Shown here in pieces: positions 13,286-19,260 of a DNA stretch of 19,260 nt. Each line of letters begins with the position of its first letter. Position 1 is the first letter of the stretch. The DNA lies in contig RGNC01000022.1 of assembly GCA_010029175.1 (NCBI GenBank), forward strand, positions 1 through 19,260. Reading direction: 5' to 3'. The notes beneath the pieces were generated by a model. That model did not search any database and had not been told where the DNA came from. It saw nothing but the letters and a program-made list of their open reading frames with translations. The DNA comes from Synechococcaceae bacterium WB8_1B_136 (GTDB lineage Bacteria; Cyanobacteriota; Cyanobacteriia; PCC-6307; Cyanobiaceae). The position numbers and the translations under genes were made by a program.

Positions 13286-14290
13286 GTGGATCGCACCCTT
13301 ATTCAGGAAATTCTCGAGGTTGTCGAACAGGCCGCCATCGCCTCCGCTGAGCTCACCGGTCTGGGCAAGAAGGACGAGGCCGATGCCGCCGCCGTTGAGG
13401 CCATGCGCAAGCGCATGGGCCAGATCCAGATGCAGGGTCGCATCGTGATCGGCGAGGGCGAGCGCGATGAGGCGCCCATGCTCTACATCGGTGAGGAAGT
13501 GGGCAGCGGCACCGGCCCCGGCGTCGATTTCGCGGTCGATCCCTGCGAGGGCACAAACCTCTGTGCCAACAGCCAGCGTGGCTCCATGGCGGTGCTGGCC
13601 GCCTCCGACCGCGGTGGCCTGTTCAATGCCCCCGACTTCTACATGAAGAAGCTTGCCGCTCCCCCGGCCGCCAAGGGCAAGGTGGACATCCGCAAGTCGG
13701 CCACCGAGAACATCGCGATCCTGAGCGAGTGCCTGGGCCTGGCCCCCAGCGAGCTCACCATCGTGGTGATGGACCGCGCCCGCCACAAGGACCTGATTGC
13801 CGAGATCCGCTCCACCGGCGCCCGCGTGCAGCCCATCTCCGACGGTGACGTTCAAGCCGCCATCGCCTGCGGCTTTGCCGGCACCGGCACCCACTGCCTG
13901 ATGGGCATCGGCGCCGCCCCAGAAGGCGTGATCTCCGCCGCTGCCATGCGCGCCCTGGGTGGCCACTTCCAGGGCCAGCTGGTGTACGACCCCGCCATTG
14001 CCCAGACCTCCGAGTGGGCCGACTACACCAAGGAGGGCAACATCGCCCGCCTGAACGAGATGGGCATCACCGACGTGGACAAGATCTACGAAGCTGAGGA
14101 ACTGGCCTCCGGTGAGAACGTGGTGTTCGCCGGCAGCGGCATCACCGATGGCCTGCTGTTCCACGGTGTCAAGTTCGAGAAGGACTGCGTCCGCACCAGC
14201 TCCCTGGTGATCAGCACCCTCGACAACACCGCCCGGTTCACCAACACCGTGCACATCAAGGACGGCGCCACCAGCATCGCCCTGCGCTGA
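13286..14290 (+). CDS. glpX: Class II fructose-1,6-/sedoheptulose-1,7-bisphosphatase
   Basis: A 334-aa GlpX-type bisphosphatase. In cyanobacteria this bifunctional enzyme dephosphorylates fructose 1,6-bisphosphate and sedoheptulose 1,7-bisphosphate in the regeneration phase of the Calvin cycle and is often the sole SBPase. The metal and phosphate motifs are present: KKDEADAAAVEAMR (28-41), GRIVIGEGERDEAPMLYIGE (51-70), DPCEGTNL (85-92), APDFYMKKLA, VVMDRARH and a C-terminal G-A-P-E-G region (GIGAAPEGVISAAAMRALGG). The loop between YIGEEVG and VDFAVDP is short (GSGTGPG). The start is GTG at 13286; the protein begins DRTLIQEILEVVEQAA as expected for the family, and no ATG lies nearby in frame. 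It is divergent from rpe and followed by hemA after 56 bp. The family is normally regulated by redox and AMP; nothing in the sequence shows this directly. Confidence 0.96.
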   Translation: MDRTLIQEILEVVEQAAIASAELTGLGKKDEADAAAVEAMRKRMGQIQMQGRIVIGEGERDEAPMLYIGEEVGSGTGPGVDFAVDPCEGTNLCANSQRGSMAVLAASDRGGLFNAPDFYMKKLAAPPAAKGKVDIRKSATENIAILSECLGLAPSELTIVVMDRARHKDLIAEIRSTGARVQPISDGDVQAAIACGFAGTGTHCLMGIGAAPEGVISAAAMRALGGHFQGQLVYDPAIAQTSEWADYTKEGNIARLNEMGITDVDKIYEAEELASGENVVFAGSGITDGLLFHGVKFEKDCVRTSSLVISTLDNTARFTNTVHIKDGATSIALR

Positions 14291-14346
14291 GCTGAGGCTC
14301 TTCCCCCTCGTCCAACCTTCGCGCACGCCATCCGAGGTCAGCCTGC

Positions 14347-15654
14347 ATGCACATCGCCGTCGTCGGCCTCAGTCACCGCACGGCCCCGGTGGAAATCCGG
14401 GAACGGCTCAGCATCACCGAGCAGGCCATGGAGGACACCCTCCAGCGATTGCGCGCCGATGAGCAGGTGCTGGAGGCCTCGATCCTCAGCACCTGCAACC
14501 GGTTGGAGATCTACACCCTGTTGCGCCATCCGGACCAGGGTGTCACCGCGATTGGGTCCTTTCTCAGTGCTCACTCGGGGCTGGAGCTCGATGAGCTTCT
14601 GCCCCATCTGTTCACCTACCACCACGAGGAGGCCGTTGCCCACCTGATGCGGGTGGCCGCCGGCCTCGACTCCCTGGTGTTGGGGGAGGGGCAGATTCTC
14701 TCCCAGGTGAAAAAGATGGTGCGCCTGGGCCAGGAGCACCGCTCGATCGGTCCGATCCTCAACCGCCTGCTCACCCAGGCGGTGAGCACCGGCAAGCGGG
14801 TTCGCACGGAAACGAACCTCGGCACCGGTGCGGTGTCGATCAGCTCTGCTGCGGTGGAGCTGGCCCAACTCAAGGTGGGACAGGCGCGGGGGGTGGATGA
14901 TCTGGTGCCCCTGGATCAGGAGCAGATCGCCGTGGTGGGGGCTGGCCGCATGGCCCGCCTGCTGCTTCAGCATCTGCAGGCCAAGGGGGCCCGGGGTGTG
15001 GTGCTACTGAACCGCACGGTGGAGCGCGCCGAACTGATGGCCGCCGATTGTCCGCAGCTGCCCGTGCAGTGTCGTCCGCTCTCCGACCTGGACCACTGCC
15101 TGAGCACCTGTTCGCTGGTGTTCACCAGCACCGCCGCCGACGAGCCGATCATCACGGCCGCCCGGCTCGCCCGGTTGAATCGTCGCTCCTCGCTGATGTT
15201 GATCGACATCGGCGTGCCCCGCAACATCGCCGCGGATGTGGCCGACCTTGCCGGTGTCGGGGCCTACGACGTGGACGATCTGCAGGAGGTTGTGGCGCGC
15301 AACCAGGAGGCGCGGCGCGAGATGGCCGCCGAGGCGGAGGGCCTGCTGCAGGAGGAGGGGCGTCAGTTTCTGGACTGGTGGGATGGCCTCGAAGCCGTTC
15401 CCGTGGTGAACCGGCTGCGGGTTCAGCTGGAGGAGATCCGCGAGCAGGAACTGCAGAAGGCCCTCAGCCGCATGGGTCCTGAGTTGTCGGCCCGGGAGCG
15501 CAAGGTGGTGGAGGCCCTCAGCAAGGGCATCATCAACAAGATCCTGCATGCCCCCACCACCAATCTGAGGGCACCGCAACCGCGCCAACAGCGCCATCTG
15601 GCGATGAAGGTGCTGCAGGAGCTGTTTGAACTGCACGACGACGCCAGCGCCTGA
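14347..15654 (+). CDS. hemA: Glutamyl-tRNA reductase
   Basis: A 435-aa enzyme that reduces glutamyl-tRNA(Glu) with NADPH to glutamate-1-semialdehyde, the first committed and usually rate-controlling step of heme, chlorophyll and bilin synthesis. The catalytic cysteine is C50 in the invariant STCNR motif. The N-terminus VVGLSHRTAPVEIRE, GLDSLVLGEGQILSQVKKM, and FYRVGKR-equivalent SIGPILNRLLTQAVSTGKRV are typical. The NADPH-binding Rossmann motif is VVGAGRMARLLLQHL, followed by LLNRT. IDIGVPRNIAADV and a helical C-terminal dimerisation domain (from about 330) complete the protein. The start ATG has a GAGGT Shine-Dalgarno (14334-14338). Its TGA is covered by a hairpin. It lies between glpX and glgC in the same direction, linking pigment supply with a carbon-metabolism block. 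Confidence 0.97.
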   Translation: MHIAVVGLSHRTAPVEIRERLSITEQAMEDTLQRLRADEQVLEASILSTCNRLEIYTLLRHPDQGVTAIGSFLSAHSGLELDELLPHLFTYHHEEAVAHLMRVAAGLDSLVLGEGQILSQVKKMVRLGQEHRSIGPILNRLLTQAVSTGKRVRTETNLGTGAVSISSAAVELAQLKVGQARGVDDLVPLDQEQIAVVGAGRMARLLLQHLQAKGARGVVLLNRTVERAELMAADCPQLPVQCRPLSDLDHCLSTCSLVFTSTAADEPIITAARLARLNRRSSLMLIDIGVPRNIAADVADLAGVGAYDVDDLQEVVARNQEARREMAAEAEGLLQEEGRQFLDWWDGLEAVPVVNRLRVQLEEIREQELQKALSRMGPELSARERKVVEALSKGIINKILHAPTTNLRAPQPRQQRHLAMKVLQELFELHDDASA

Positions 15655-15673
15655 TCCAGCCGCAAGGCGGATC
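15653..15673 (+). terminator. GNRA-loop hairpin over the hemA stop codon
   Basis: Positions 15653-15657 (gatcc) pair with 15669-15673 (ggatc), and 15659-15661 (gcc) with 15666-15668 (ggc). The stem has one bulged A and is capped by GCAA, a stable GNRA tetraloop. The hemA TGA (15652-15654) is partly in the stem. A short TTTT occurs 17 nt later (15691-15694), too far for a classical terminator. Likely a 3'-end stabiliser or weak terminator. Confidence 0.45.
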
Positions 15674-15695
15674 CAACGGGACCCAACATCTTTTC

Positions 15696-15751
15696 GTGCA
15701 ATGTGCTGCAGGGGGCATCGTCCAGGGCTGCCCCTCGCTTAGCGTTTGCAC
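15696..15751 (+). promoter_or_regulatory. Nested inverted repeats and possible -10 element upstream of glgC
   Basis: gtgcaa (15696-15701) is complementary to ttgcac (15746-15751), and inside it ggggca (15712-15717) to tgcccc (15729-15734). A TANNNT hexamer, TAGCGT, lies at 15740-15745 and would put transcription start near 15752, about 28 nt before glgC. The repeats could be operator half-sites around the promoter or chance. Confidence 0.3.
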
Positions 15752-15779
15752 ACCCTGACAGGATTAAGGGGGAGAGGCG

Positions 15780-17075
15780 ATGAAGCGAGTTCTGGCCATC
15801 ATTCTCGGCGGCGGCGCCGGCACCCGTCTCTACCCCCTCACCAAGATGCGGGCCAAGCCTGCGGTGCCGCTTGCCGGTAAATATCGACTGATTGATATCC
15901 CCATCAGCAACTGCATCAACTCTGGCATCAACAAGATGTACGTGTTGACGCAGTTCAACAGTGCTTCCCTCAACAGGCACCTCACCCAGAGCTACAACCT
16001 CTCCGGCGGTTTTGGTCAGGGTTTTGTGGAGGTGTTGGCCGCCCAGCAGACCCCTGAAAGCCCGAGCTGGTTTGAGGGCACGGCTGATGCTGTGCGCAAG
16101 TACCAGTGGCTGTTCCAGGAATGGGATGTGGATCACGTGCTGATCCTCTCCGGCGACCAGCTTTATCGGATGGACTACAGCCTGTTCGTGGATCACCACG
16201 TGAAGACAGGCGCCGATGTGAGCATTGGTGCTCTGCCCGTGGATGCGGCCCAGGCCGAGGGGTTTGGCCTGATGCACACCGATGTTCACGGCCGCATCCG
16301 CGAATTCCGGGAAAAGCCGAAAGGCGAGGCCCTCAAGCAGATGTGGGTGGACACCTCACGCCTGGGGCTCTCAGCTGAGGAGGCGATCAAGCGGCCCTAC
16401 CTGGCTTCCATGGGCATCTATGTGTTCAGTCGCGATACGCTCTTTGATTTGCTGGCAAAAAATCCGAGTGCCACGGATTTCGGCAAGGAGATCATTCCAG
16501 CTGCCCTTGAGCGCGGCGAGAATCTCCAGAGTTATCTGTTCGACGACTACTGGGAGGACATCGGCACCATCGGCGCCTTTTACGAGGCCAACCTTGCGCT
16601 CACCGATCAGCCCAACCCCGCCTTTTCGTTCTACGACGAAAAGTTTCCCATCTACACCCGTCCGCGTTATCTCCCCCCCAGCAAACTGCATGATGCTCAG
16701 GTGACCCAGAGCATCATCGGCGAAGGCTCACTGTTGAAGGCCTGTTCGATTCACCACTGCGTGCTTGGGGTCCGCAGCCGCGTGGAGGATGAGGTTGTCC
16801 TGCAGGACTCCCTGGTGATGGGTAACGACTTCTTCGAATCCAGTGAGGAGCGTGCGGTGTTGAGGGAACGGGGTGGCACCCCCCTGGGCGTGGGCCGTGG
16901 CACAACGGTGAAGCGCGCGATTCTGGATAAGAATGTGCGTATTGGCAGTGATGTCACGATCATTAATAAAGATCGCGTCGAAGAGGCTGATCGCCCTGAG
17001 CTCGGTTTCTACATCCGCAACGGCATTGTTGTGGTTGTCAAGAACGCCACCATTGGTGACGGCAGCGTGATCTGA
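15780..17075 (+). CDS. glgC: Glucose-1-phosphate adenylyltransferase (ADP-glucose pyrophosphorylase)
   Basis: A 431-aa enzyme that makes ADP-glucose from glucose 1-phosphate and ATP, the regulated step of glycogen synthesis; cyanobacterial forms are activated by 3-phosphoglycerate and inhibited by phosphate. The N-terminal nucleotidyltransferase domain carries LGGGAGTRLYPLTKMRAKPA (9-28) and KYRLIDIPISNCINSG (34-49), with WFEGTADAVRKYQWLF and ILSGDQLYRMDY further on. EFREKPKGEAL is the sugar-phosphate binding region with its conserved Lys, and DYWEDIGTIGAFYEANLAL closes the domain. The C-terminal left-handed beta-helix has hexapeptide-like strands (ILDKNVRIGSDVTIINKD) and ends VVVVKNATIGDGSVI, the lysine-bearing allosteric region. 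A strong Shine-Dalgarno (AAGGGGGAGAGG, 15766-15777) fixes the ATG at 15780. It follows hemA by 125 bp and precedes gnd by 120 bp. Confidence 0.97.
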   Translation: MKRVLAIILGGGAGTRLYPLTKMRAKPAVPLAGKYRLIDIPISNCINSGINKMYVLTQFNSASLNRHLTQSYNLSGGFGQGFVEVLAAQQTPESPSWFEGTADAVRKYQWLFQEWDVDHVLILSGDQLYRMDYSLFVDHHVKTGADVSIGALPVDAAQAEGFGLMHTDVHGRIREFREKPKGEALKQMWVDTSRLGLSAEEAIKRPYLASMGIYVFSRDTLFDLLAKNPSATDFGKEIIPAALERGENLQSYLFDDYWEDIGTIGAFYEANLALTDQPNPAFSFYDEKFPIYTRPRYLPPSKLHDAQVTQSIIGEGSLLKACSIHHCVLGVRSRVEDEVVLQDSLVMGNDFFESSEERAVLRERGGTPLGVGRGTTVKRAILDKNVRIGSDVTIINKDRVEEADRPELGFYIRNGIVVVVKNATIGDGSVI

Positions 17076-17102
17076 TCGGCAGGCCCGGGTCGGCCAGATC
17101 GC
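17067..17102 (+). terminator. Long-loop stem over the glgC stop codon
   Basis: gatctg (17069-17074) pairs with cagatc (17095-17100), extended by T-G and G-C pairs to 17067/17102, giving 8 bp around a 20-nt GC-rich loop. The glgC TGA (17073-17075) begins within the left arm. No T-run follows. Weaker than the glyS and hemA structures. Confidence 0.3.
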
Positions 17103-17118
17103 TGCGAGTCCGGGCTCT

Positions 17119-17174
17119 CTCACAGTTCCCCATCGCCTGGGTGCAGGGCCGCCACCAGCTGGCCAAACTGTGAG
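17119..17174 (+). promoter_or_regulatory. 9-bp perfect inverted repeat upstream of gnd
   Basis: ctcacagtt (17119-17127) and aactgtgag (17166-17174) are exact reverse complements separated by 38 nt. The spacer can fold further: cctg/cagg (17136-17139 with 17144-17147) and ggcc/ggcc (17147-17150 with 17161-17164), not both at once. The right arm ends 21 nt before the gnd ATG. It could be a leader stem-loop near the ribosome binding region or paired operator half-sites. Confidence 0.4.
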
Positions 17175-17195
17175 CATCCGCACCAAAACGGTTCC

Positions 17196-18614
17196 ATGGA
17201 CAAGGCCCACTTTGGTCTGATTGGCCTCGGCGTGATGGGTGAAAACCTCGTGCTCAACGCGGAGCGGAACGGTTTTTCCTGCGTGGTCTACAACCGCACC
17301 CTCGCCAAGACCGAGGAATTTCTGGCCGGTCGGGGAGCCGGCAAGCAGATCATCGGCTCAACCTCCCTGGAAGACTTCGTCTCCAAGCTGGAGCGACCCC
17401 GCCGGATCCTGATGATGATCAAGGCCGGCGCCCCGATCGACGCCATGATCCAGCAAATCTCCCCGCTGCTGGAGGAGGGTGACCTGCTGATCGATGGCGG
17501 CAACTCCCTCTACACCGACACCGAGCGCCGGGTGGCCGAGCTGGAAAGCAACAGCTTCGGCTACATCGGCATGGGTGTGTCCGGCGGCGCCAAGGGGGCC
17601 CTGGAGGGGCCGAGCATGATGCCCGGTGGCACGCGCAGCGCCTACGACGCCATTGAGCCGCTGGTGCGCACGATGGCGGCCCAGGTCGACGATGGCCCCT
17701 GCGTCACCTACATCGGGCCCGGTGGTGCCGGCCACTTCGTGAAGACCGTTCACAACGGCATCGAATACGGCATCGAGCAGATCCTCGCCGAGGCCTACGA
17801 CCTGATGAAGCGCGGTGCCGGACTCAACGGCGACGCCATGGCCGACGTGCTGGGTCAGTGGAACGCCACCGAGGAGCTCTCCTCCTTCCTGGTGGAGATC
17901 ACCGAGATCTGTCTGCGCACCAAGGATCCCGAAAGTGGTGCTGATCTGGTGGAGCTGATTGTGGATGCGGCCGGCCAGAAGGGCACCGGCCTCTGGACCG
18001 TGCAGAGCGCCCTGGAGATGGGCATCCCCGTGCCCACGATCTACGCCGCCCTCAATGCCCGCGTGCTCAGCTCCATGCGGAACCAGCGCATCGCCGCCGA
18101 GCCGATCCTGCACGGCCCTGGTGGCGCCACAGCCCTGCAGCTGGGAAGCCCCGCCGATGCGATGGCGCCGCTGATGGATGCCTGCGTCCTGGCCTGCATT
18201 GCCAGCTATGCCCAAGGCATGGCGCTGATGCAGGAGGCATCCAAGCTGCACAGCTACAACCTCGACATGTCGGCGATCGGCCAGATCTGGAAGGGGGGAT
18301 GCATCATCCGTGCCCGCCTGTTGCAACGCATTCAGAACGCCTACACCGCCAATGCCGATCTGGCCAATCTGTTGGTGGATCCCTGGTTCGCCGAGCAGGT
18401 GAACCGCCGCCTCAGCGGCCTGCGCCAGGTTGTGGCCGATGCCGCCCTTGCCGGCATTCCGGTGCCCTGTCTGAGCAGCTCCCTCGATTACATCGACAGC
18501 TACCGCACCGCCCGGCTGCCCCAGAACCTGGTGCAGGCCATGCGTGACTGCTTCGGTGCCCACACCTATGAGCGTCTGGATCAGCCGGGCAGCTTCCACA
18601 CCGAGTGGATGTGA
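17196..18614 (+). CDS. gnd: 6-Phosphogluconate dehydrogenase (decarboxylating)
   Basis: A 472-aa enzyme of the oxidative pentose phosphate pathway that converts 6-phosphogluconate and NADP+ to ribulose 5-phosphate, CO2 and NADPH, the main night-time NADPH source in cyanobacteria. The N-terminal Rossmann motif is GLIGLGVMGENL (7-18), followed by VYNRT. Active-site elements are MGVSGGAKGALEGPSMMPGG (126-145), the general base K183 in GHFVKTVHNGIEYG with E190 as the acid, and IWKGGCIIRA. The C-terminal FHTEW carries the substrate-binding His from the partner subunit. One difference stands out: GTGLWT (263-268) has Leu266 where well-studied enzymes have Lys in GTGKWT. Length is normal and the ATG at 17196 begins directly before the Rossmann strand. 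The pgl gene starts 10 bp after its stop, so the pair is probably co-transcribed. Confidence 0.97.
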   Translation: MDKAHFGLIGLGVMGENLVLNAERNGFSCVVYNRTLAKTEEFLAGRGAGKQIIGSTSLEDFVSKLERPRRILMMIKAGAPIDAMIQQISPLLEEGDLLIDGGNSLYTDTERRVAELESNSFGYIGMGVSGGAKGALEGPSMMPGGTRSAYDAIEPLVRTMAAQVDDGPCVTYIGPGGAGHFVKTVHNGIEYGIEQILAEAYDLMKRGAGLNGDAMADVLGQWNATEELSSFLVEITEICLRTKDPESGADLVELIVDAAGQKGTGLWTVQSALEMGIPVPTIYAALNARVLSSMRNQRIAAEPILHGPGGATALQLGSPADAMAPLMDACVLACIASYAQGMALMQEASKLHSYNLDMSAIGQIWKGGCIIRARLLQRIQNAYTANADLANLLVDPWFAEQVNRRLSGLRQVVADAALAGIPVPCLSSSLDYIDSYRTARLPQNLVQAMRDCFGAHTYERLDQPGSFHTEWM

Positions 18615-18624
18615 GCAGCCGGCC

Positions 18625-19260
18625 ATGACCACCTACCAGCTTGAAATCGCCGACAACTCCGCTCAGCTGGCCCGCCGCTGTGCAGAGCAGATCGGCTGCT
18701 GGGTCGATCTGGCCCTCGATCAGCGCGACCGGGCGCAGATCGCCCTCTCGGGGGGCACCACGCCAGCGGAGGCCTACCGGCTGCTGAACCAGGAGCACTT
18801 GCCCTGGGATCGTGTCGATGTGGTGCTGGGTGATGAGCGTTGGGTGCCCGCCAGCGATCCCGCCAGCAATGCCCGCATGCTGCGGGACACCCTGCTGCGT
18901 GCCGGCGGGCCCGGTGCCGGTGCCAGCTTCCATCCGGTGCCCACCGAGCTGCCCACGCCGGAAGCCAGCGCGGACGCCTTTGAGCAGCATGTGCGCCTGC
19001 TGTGCCCTGGCGATCCTCCGGTGTTCGATCTGATCCTGTTGGGGCTCGGCGACGACGGCCACACCGCCTCCCTGTTTCCCCACACCCCGGCCACCCGGGA
19101 GACCCAGCGCGCCGTGACCGTGGGAGCGGGCAAGGGGATGGAGCGAATCACCCTCACCGCGCCAGTGCTCAGCGCGGCCCGTCAGGTGATCCTGCTGGTG
19201 AGTGGGGCCGCCAAGCGCCAGGCGCTCGCGCGGCTGCTGGATCCGCAGGAATCCCCGGAG
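18625..19260 (+). CDS. pgl: 6-Phosphogluconolactonase, 5' part (runs off the window)
   Basis: The frame starting at ATG 18625 stays open for 212 codons to the last base of the window, so the stop lies outside; the family is about 235-245 aa, so little is missing. The enzyme hydrolyses 6-phosphogluconolactone to 6-phosphogluconate, the step just before Gnd. Family motifs are in order: IALSGGTTPAEAYRLL (about 41-56), WDRVDVVLGDERWVP with SNARML following (about 63-87), and FDLILLGLGDDGHTASLFPH (about 135-154), which holds the phosphate-binding and catalytic His region. The NagB/DevB fold class is clear from LSGGTTP and GDDGHTAS together. It follows gnd by 10 bp in the same direction, consistent with a gnd-pgl operon that couples two consecutive reactions. 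Confidence 0.95.
   Translation, partial: MTTYQLEIADNSAQLARRCAEQIGCWVDLALDQRDRAQIALSGGTTPAEAYRLLNQEHLPWDRVDVVLGDERWVPASDPASNARMLRDTLLRAGGPGAGASFHPVPTELPTPEASADAFEQHVRLLCPGDPPVFDLILLGLGDDGHTASLFPHTPATRETQRAVTVGAGKGMERITLTAPVLSAARQVILLVSGAAKRQALARLLDPQESPE

Noticed and set aside
17119..17174. Possible CRP site (TCACA and TGTGA) before gnd
   Set aside because: The half-sites are in the reverse order and 44 nt apart, not TGTGA-N6-TCACA.

Overview
The window is a GC-rich chromosomal segment from a picocyanobacterium of the Synechococcus/Cyanobium type. Evidence for this is the presence of geranylgeranyl reductase (ChlP), a System II cytochrome c synthase subunit (CcsA), a GlpX-type fructose/sedoheptulose bisphosphatase, a photosynthetic-type GlgC and tightly packed genes with many GTG/TTG starts. 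The gene order rpe/glpX-hemA-glgC-gnd-pgl also fits what I recall of marine Synechococcus, though I could not run a comparison. No mobile elements, CRISPR arrays, rRNA or tRNA genes were found, and no stretch longer than 300 bp lacks a gene.

Region 1 (1-6401): the 3' part of glyS converges on chlP. A divergent promoter region follows, then a membrane-anchored VanY-type D,D-carboxypeptidase whose stop overlaps the start of a large U32-family protein (TGATG). The U32 gene is split in this sequence by a one-base frame change in a Pro/Ala-rich linker containing a C6 tract. Read through, it would encode about 835 aa with two cysteine-bearing modules.

Region 2 (6402-12340): a 229-bp leader with short repeats and a hairpin precedes typA/bipA. 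A small DUF309 gene follows, then a chain lptA-like - lptB - lptF/G joined by 1- to 4-nt overlaps, and ccsA 55 bp further on. The chain is an inner-membrane and periplasmic lipopolysaccharide-export module next to a cytochrome-maturation gene.

Region 3 (12341-19260): a central carbon and tetrapyrrole block. rpe is on the minus strand, divergent from glpX across a 235-bp region with hairpins. Then, all on the plus strand, come hemA (first step of chlorophyll/heme synthesis), glgC (glycogen synthesis), gnd and the 5' part of pgl (oxidative pentose phosphate pathway). The block holds Calvin-cycle regeneration (rpe, glpX), carbon storage (glgC) and night-time NADPH production (gnd, pgl).

The window is mostly housekeeping and I see no convincing new system. 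The observations most worth a second look are the U32 frame change, a recurrent habit of hairpins built over or directly after stop codons without U-tracts, a 9-bp inverted repeat just upstream of gnd, and the GTGLWT motif in Gnd where well-studied enzymes have a substrate-binding Lys.
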